Assembly: GCF_032854445.1 (NCBI RefSeq)
Contig: NC_088300.1
Location: 26,207,608-26,271,607 of the forward strand
Length of the DNA: 64,000 nucleotides
Reading direction: 5' to 3'
Origin: Liolophura sinensis
Lineage: Eukaryota > Mollusca > Polyplacophora > Chitonida > Chitonidae
Below the pieces are notes generated by a model. It saw only the letters and a list, made by a program, of their open reading frames with translations, was not told the origin of the DNA and ran no database searches. Made by a program: the position numbers and the translations under genes. This document shows positions 58,903-64,000 of this stretch, piece by piece (positions within the stretch are counted from its first letter, which is position 1; every line of letters begins with the position of its first letter).

Positions 58903-61900
58903 TCACAGCTGTAAAAGGAGGGATACCACCAGGTCATCTGCATTTCCGAACTGGTTGGCTGAACGAATTAGGAAACACGAATTTGTATCAAGGATATCAA
59001 AGATTTTCATATTTGATATAGATATGAATTCCTCGTATTCTACCGTTTCGTTAACTTCGTGTTCAACACAAAAGGACATCTAACATCTATATCCTTGAAT
59101 AAATTTGAAATAAAATCATGTAACGCGCGAAAAACCACAGTATCATCATGACAGCTTGAGCACTAAAATAGGCTTACAAGCGTGATAAGATACAGCTTAC
59201 GTAATCTGACAAATGGGCAAATCCATCGGATAATAAGCCAATATCCAAATCACAAATCCAGGACAAAAGTCCCGGTGGACAAAAGCACCACGGAAAGAAG
59301 CCCCGCGGGCAGAAGCGTGGCGGACAAAAGAACCGCGAAAAAAAAAACGGCGGACAAAAAGACTGTCGGACAAAAGCCCCGTCGTCTTAATTAACCGATA
59401 AAACCTATCCGACAGTTTTAACAACAACGTTAAATATTTGTTGGCGGGAATTCAAAACGTATCACAGTCGAGCACTCGGGTGCAACAGCTTTCCTCTCAT
59501 TAACATTGTACAAATAATATTTCAAAACAATATGGCAAAAACTGACATTCTCTGATGTCTAACTAATATTATTATCGAATGCTTTTCGTTAAGTAAATAT
59601 GTTTTTCTCCAAAACATCTACCACTATACTCAATTTGTTTGGCTGAAATTTTTTGACATGACTTATAGCTATATATAGCTATATAGCTTACTATGATTCA
59701 CAGAATCACCTCGCGCCTGTCGTAACGTATACTTTTTAGTCGGTTTACAGACATCTTATGCAATTTTATGTGTTCACTTTACAGATGTATTTAAAAATTT
59801 AGATTATTTAGAAATTTAAACGATATCATATTATACTTCACCAGAAAAATATTACTTTTGAATACTATTTAAAACAATAATAAGAATAAAATACAATAAA
59901 TTTGTTTTTAAAGGTTAGTGTGTAATTGTTTCTATTTTTATGTCCTTCGTGGATGTATGTGATAAATAAAACGAATCAGTGATCTTAACGTTAAATCGGA
60001 ACTATTATATATTAATCGCGTGAATTAAAAATTTATGTATCATTAATTTTCAGAAATCCGGAAAAAAATAAACATGTTTTACACTCTGAATGATCGAGAC
60101 AGGCACGTTTTCTTTCTTTTGTTTTCTAGGGTTAAAACCATAACTTCCACAGGTATTTGGAATCAACCATTTTCTTTAGAAATGTTAGGCTATAGCATGC
60201 AAATTATATTTCAGGGATAGAAAACATAACAGATTTGTGTTCTTAGAATAGAAAAAATGTCTTACACAAGCTGCAAACTGATTTTCTATCTTGGAAATAT
60301 AATTTACATACTATAACCTAACATCTCCACAGGAAATTATTTTGTTTTAAATTTCCCAGTAATCTAAATTTGTAAATACATCTGTTATTGTGGACACATA
60401 ACGGGGCTTTTGTCGCCCGGGGCTTTGTCCTGGATTCGTTCGTAGAATAGGAAAAGAGTCTTACACAAGCTGCTAAAGAACAATTGTATACCATAATTGT
60501 AGACTTCTTTAGTTTTCGGATAAGCCTGGAATTGGAGATCGGGCATTCTGTCTACTCCTGACAGATATATAACCCTGACAGAGCGAGTAAGAAGTGGTTC
60601 TGCTGATTTTAAACGTGTATTAAAATGTGAAACGTCACTGAGGGAGAATGTTTCAAGTTTCCGAAACAAGCAAACAACGTATGTCATTTACCGTATACTT
60701 TTAATACTGATCGAGGGGCTTGTGTTCGCCGGGCTTTTATCCGCGGTGCTTTGTCCGCCTGAGCTTTTTGTCGCCCCCACCCCCCTCCCCACCCCCTCAC
60801 CCCTACCTCTCAATCACAGCTCAGGCCATCAGCCGGTAAAACAATACCCAAAGTCAATTTCAACAAAAACTAGTTTCATTTATTAAACTAGAGTCACAAA
60901 AAAGAATAAACATATAATTTACATGATGAGATTACATGCAAATCTCGGCCTAAGGAGTGATTCGCCTTACCTGAGCTTCACGCCCATGTGAACGACATCT
61001 AACTTACCGTCACTCCACAACCGCTTCTGATAACCAAGAGCGTACAGAAAAGCGGGATAACTCGCTGAAAATGTCCAAGGACAAATGTCTAGTCCATCCA
61101 CCACAACCATCCAGCCTTTGTCCATAGTACATCCGCCAAACACAGAGTTGATGTAAAAGGTTCTGAAACTGGTAATAAAAACGAGTCTTGAAAGTAGTTT
61201 TCCATTTTCCAAAAAATGTTTTAGTCAATCTTCCAATTAACATGGTTTCATGAATCGGATCTGACAATTCACTCTTAAACTTTCCTGTTTTGTTATAAGA
61301 ACATCTATTATAATGTAGAAGTATTGGCAATCCTTCGCTTCCTTTAATTGCTGGTAAACGTACTGAGCTATCCAATCTAATGACAGAGTGAAGTCGCTGA
61401 CGTCAGCGTTGATATGCAGATCTGTCCACGGCGATGACAGAAGGTTGCTGAGGGAGAACCAGGACATCTTGCTTGTCCCTGAACCACTGAAGCGTAGACG
61501 GACAACCTCGTTGCTGTTTGTGTACAGCGAAAAGATAACCTATGAATGATGAAATTATAAGGCAACTGTATTGAGGAATGGGGATCAACAACAGTATCAA
61601 CAGTATTAACAAATCAAATGAATCGATTGGAGTCCTCATTTTCTCTCCAATATTTCTTTTAATCTAGTCGTCAACAGTTTTATATGATGGTGAATGAATG
61701 AAATCAGTTTCCCAAAAATATATTAGTTGTATAACTAAAATGTATGTGTTAGTTGCGCTTTGATGGCGACTGTTCAAATATCCAACGTGGCGATTTAATG
61801 AACTTAAGGCCCGTAACCCGTTAAGCGGAATTAGACAGGACTATCGGGCATAGTGCCAGGGATTCTGCACAAACAAGGCATTTATATATTGGTGAGCAGA

Positions 61901-64000
61901 GAGCAAAATAAGCGTTCAACAGTGAAGAAAGATGTAGTAAACTACTTTATTTAGAACAAATGCCCTGTGAAACCTGACGGACAGTTTTTACATTCTGCGT
62001 CGGGGAGCCCGTGTCCTAGTGGGTTAGGGTGCCAGCGCGGCCCAATGACACGGGACCATCTCACAAATGTGATCGCTGTGAGTTCAAGTCCAGCTCATTC
62101 TGGTTTCCTCCCCGGTCGTGCGTTGGAAGGTCTTCACGCAACCTGTGGATGGGATGTTTTCTCGTTGCTCTGCCCGGTTTCCTCCCACCATAATGCTGGC
62201 CGCCATCGTATAAGTGAAATATTCTTGAGTTCGACGTAAAAAATCAATCAAGTACATAAACAAATTCATTCTGCGATCTGCTAAAGTTATGCTCTCTCCG
62301 TAGACGATAGGTCTTGACCAATGAGGTTTCCAACCCAGACCTTACTGGTATGGCTACCAGTTTGTCAGATACCTCCCGAAGGGCAGTGCTTTATTCTGAG
62401 TAATACCCTCCCCCCCCCCCCCCCACACACACACAAACCTGGCCATCATATAAGTGAAATATCCATATATACGACATTATACAGCAAGCATATAAATAAT
62501 TCCTCACTTCGGCGATGTCCCATTTCTCCCAGTCGTCGACGAGCGGGTGTTTGTAGAAGGTGGTGAGGGGTGAGCCGAGGTCTAGGTCCCCCGAGGTGCT
62601 CGTCTCATTGAGGCTTGAGGGTGTTCCCGTCAGCCAGGAGTTGCACACGGATACACCGTTACCAGCCGATACCCGGAACACAGGCATTTCCACCGTCTCT
62701 GTTTCCAGAATATACATCGGATGGGCATAAAAAAATGGGCCGTACTTTGGCACTCAATACCTCCGAAACCCTCTTATGTCAGCTTATAAAAATTTAGGGA
62801 CATTTCGAAATGATGTTCTGCCTTGTTTACTTGAAAAGGTTATCAATTCCTTGTCCGCCGAAGAGAAAACCATCTTGATTCAGCAAAACTTGTGCCTATC
62901 TGGCAGAATGGTTTCTCTGACACTAGAAGTGCCAGACAATTTTTATTATACATGAATACAGATGTTTGGTAAAGTTTCTATATTGTGAGGGAAGCTGTTA
63001 TTAAATGATCGTTAATGTCTACATCCGTCATCAGAACACTGCAAATTTGACATCTGGGAAAATTAGAATGAAACCCTTTGAAACACTTTTCTTGACAAAC
63101 ATTAGTATATAAGTTAAAACATGTCACTTAATATAATGGATAATTAAGATGAACTGATAAAATCACATAAAATGATGTACATATAAGTCATCCACTTATT
63201 GTCGAGTTACTGGAGAAATCTCTCACGCGTGACATATGTCACACTGATGGAAGGCAATTGGCCTCCTTCAAACTTCATGCACGACCACACAGAAAATCAC
63301 ACATTGCCCATATTTGGTCGACAATACGCAGAGAACAACGGAAGCCGAGAATCTAGTAGAATCTTGTCCGACAATATGATTGAACCCACTTTTTCTGTGA
63401 GGTAGTAAGTGAAAGGCAACCGGCTTATCCACTCTCTCGAAATTCTTTCCCAGGTCATCATTGTAAATCCCCTGTTTTACCTTTACTAAGTGCGTAAGAA
63501 ATATGTGAAGGGCTACTCATATAGAGAACAAAATTTCAAGCTATTAATTTTATGACTACAGAATATAAGTAACACCTCAGTTCATCCCCGTCACATAGAA
63601 GCTGATGTCAGGCCGTGTAAAACCACAACGTACAATTTGGTCATGTTTGCGGTTTTTATATCTTATTTGGGGGGTTAAGTTTCCTAAACAATAACGTACA
63701 CGTACACGCCGTCACTTACCATTCAGTATGTGGTAAACACTCCAGCCTCCATAGGGGTTCATCCACACCGTGTGATTCAGCTGGGCAAATCCACCGAGAA
63801 GAACACAGTAATTATAATTGTGACTGTTGATGGCAAACGCCTTGCAGTCATTCCCCATCCTAAGACACTGTCCTCCACATCGTAATGTCGAATTCTCTGG
63901 GATCTGCTTCAGGTATCTCCAGACAACAGAATTGCATTTGTCTAAATATGTTAGCCGCTTGAACTCAGATATATCCCATGTGCTAAGACTTGTTGCTAAC
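58903..64000 (-). CDS. Secreted PAN/apple-like protein with unassigned C-terminal module, copy B, 5' partial
   Basis: Paralogue of the gene at 47444-51732 in the same orientation. Exons on the minus strand: 64000-63720 (5' end cut by the window), 62698-62508, 61539-61364, 61162-61008, 58937-58903. Exons 2-5 are 191, 176, 155 and 35 bases, exactly as in copy A, with the same phases. The visible part of exon 1 carries the PAN-like module (LRCGGQCLRMGNDCKAFAIN). The second module keeps NSWLTGTPSSL, VIFSLYTNS, SWFSLSNLLSSPWTDL, FYINSV and GGCTMDKGWMVVVDGLDICP. The C-terminus is DDDLVVSLLLQL and stop. Intron 4 is about 2.07 kb against 334 bases in copy A because a foldback-type element sits in it. 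The start codon and signal peptide are not visible. Confidence 0.82.
59256..60437. mobile_element. Foldback-like element with inverted arrays of a 15-16 bp unit
   Basis: The left end is an array of about seven units of GGACAAAAGCCCCGNN type (59261-59390). The right end at 60402-60437 has two units in reverse complement (GGGGCTTTTGTCGCC, GGGGCTTTGTCC). The extreme tips match as an inverted pair (ATCCAGGACAAAAG and CTTTGTCCTGGAT). The AT-rich interior is non-coding. Inverted terminal tandem arrays are the hallmark of foldback-type DNA transposons. It lies within intron 4 of PAN-like copy B. Confidence 0.6.
60233..60480. repeat. Direct duplication across the right end of the foldback-like element
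   Basis: A segment TAGAATAG.AAAA..GTCTTACACAAGCTGC occurs at about 60245-60280 inside the element and again at 60442-60476 just outside it. The element boundary may therefore be more complex than a simple insertion. Confidence 0.6.
60716..60771. repeat. Second inverted array of the GGACAAAAGCCCCG unit
   Basis: About four degenerate units in reverse complement (GGGGCTTGTGTTCGCC, GGGCTTTTATCCGC, GGTGCTTTGTCCGCC, GAGCTTTTTGTCGCC), followed by a C-rich run to 60810. It may be the true right terminus, which would make the element about 1.5 kb, or a second insertion. Confidence 0.6.
61998..62262 (+). mobile_element. SINE family 1, near full length (plus-sense), copy B intron 2
   Basis: tRNA-like head GTGTCCTAGTGGGTTAGGGTG, B-box GTGAGTTCAAGTCCAGC, body CTGGTTTCCTCCCCGGTCG, CATAATGCTGGCCGCCATCG, tail AAATCAATCAAGTACATAAAC. 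Antisense to the PAN-like gene. A further fragment (TGGCCATCATATAAGTGAAATA) lies at 62438-62475. Confidence 0.85.
62410..62434. repeat. Poly-C and CA microsatellite
   Basis: A run of 15 C followed by (CA)n, directly before a SINE family 1 fragment at 62438. Its position about 75 bases past the exon 2 donor of copy B makes assembly errors possible. Confidence 0.9.

Overview
The window is a piece of an animal nuclear genome. It has an AT-rich background, GT-AG introns in every recognisable gene, many copies of two tRNA-derived SINE families, and intronic repeats. Gene content (animal eRF1, FAHD1 and PSTK, a tandem von Willebrand factor A protein, PAN-like secreted proteins, a tyrosine-recombinase retroelement) and the SINEs point to a marine lophotrochozoan, probably a mollusc or brachiopod. 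The species cannot be fixed from sequence alone. All gene models were spliced by hand from reading frame, splice sites and phase, without transcript data.

Layout. (1) 1-2076: 5' coding exon of an L-seryl-tRNA(Sec) kinase gene (PSTK), minus strand, running off the left edge. (2) 3644-15139: a complete ten-exon eRF1 (ETF1) gene, plus strand, head-to-head with PSTK. CACGTG and YY1/ETS-like sites lie between them. Its introns hold a MITE-like element and degenerate tandem repeats. (3) 18072-20180: a complete three-exon FAHD1 gene, minus strand, with a SINE just past its stop that carries the only nearby AATAAA. (4) 24506-39407: a secreted protein with seven VWA domains, about 1555 residues, plus strand. 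It has a visible TATA box, a non-coding first exon, a signal-peptide exon, one exon per VWA domain (all introns phase 1) and a Thr-rich mucin-like spacer made of 27-bp repeats. (5) 39408-47443: gene-poor DNA with SINEs. (6) 47444-51871 and 58903-64000: two tandem paralogues, minus strand, of a small secreted protein with an N-terminal PAN/apple-like Cys module and a C-terminal module I cannot assign to a named family. Exons 2 to 5 have identical lengths in the two copies. The second copy lacks its 5' end because the window stops. Between them (53600-55172) lies a decayed DIRS-like tyrosine-recombinase retrotransposon. A foldback-type element with inverted terminal arrays sits inside intron 4 of the second copy.

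How the genes relate: eRF1 releases peptides at stop codons including UGA, and PSTK supplies selenocysteine-tRNA that recodes UGA, so their head-to-head arrangement is suggestive. FAHD1 is an unrelated mitochondrial enzyme. The VWA protein and the PAN-like pair look like extracellular or secreted products that expanded by exon and gene duplication. The strongest candidates for something undescribed are the PAN-linked C-terminal module, the modular VWA gene and the foldback element.
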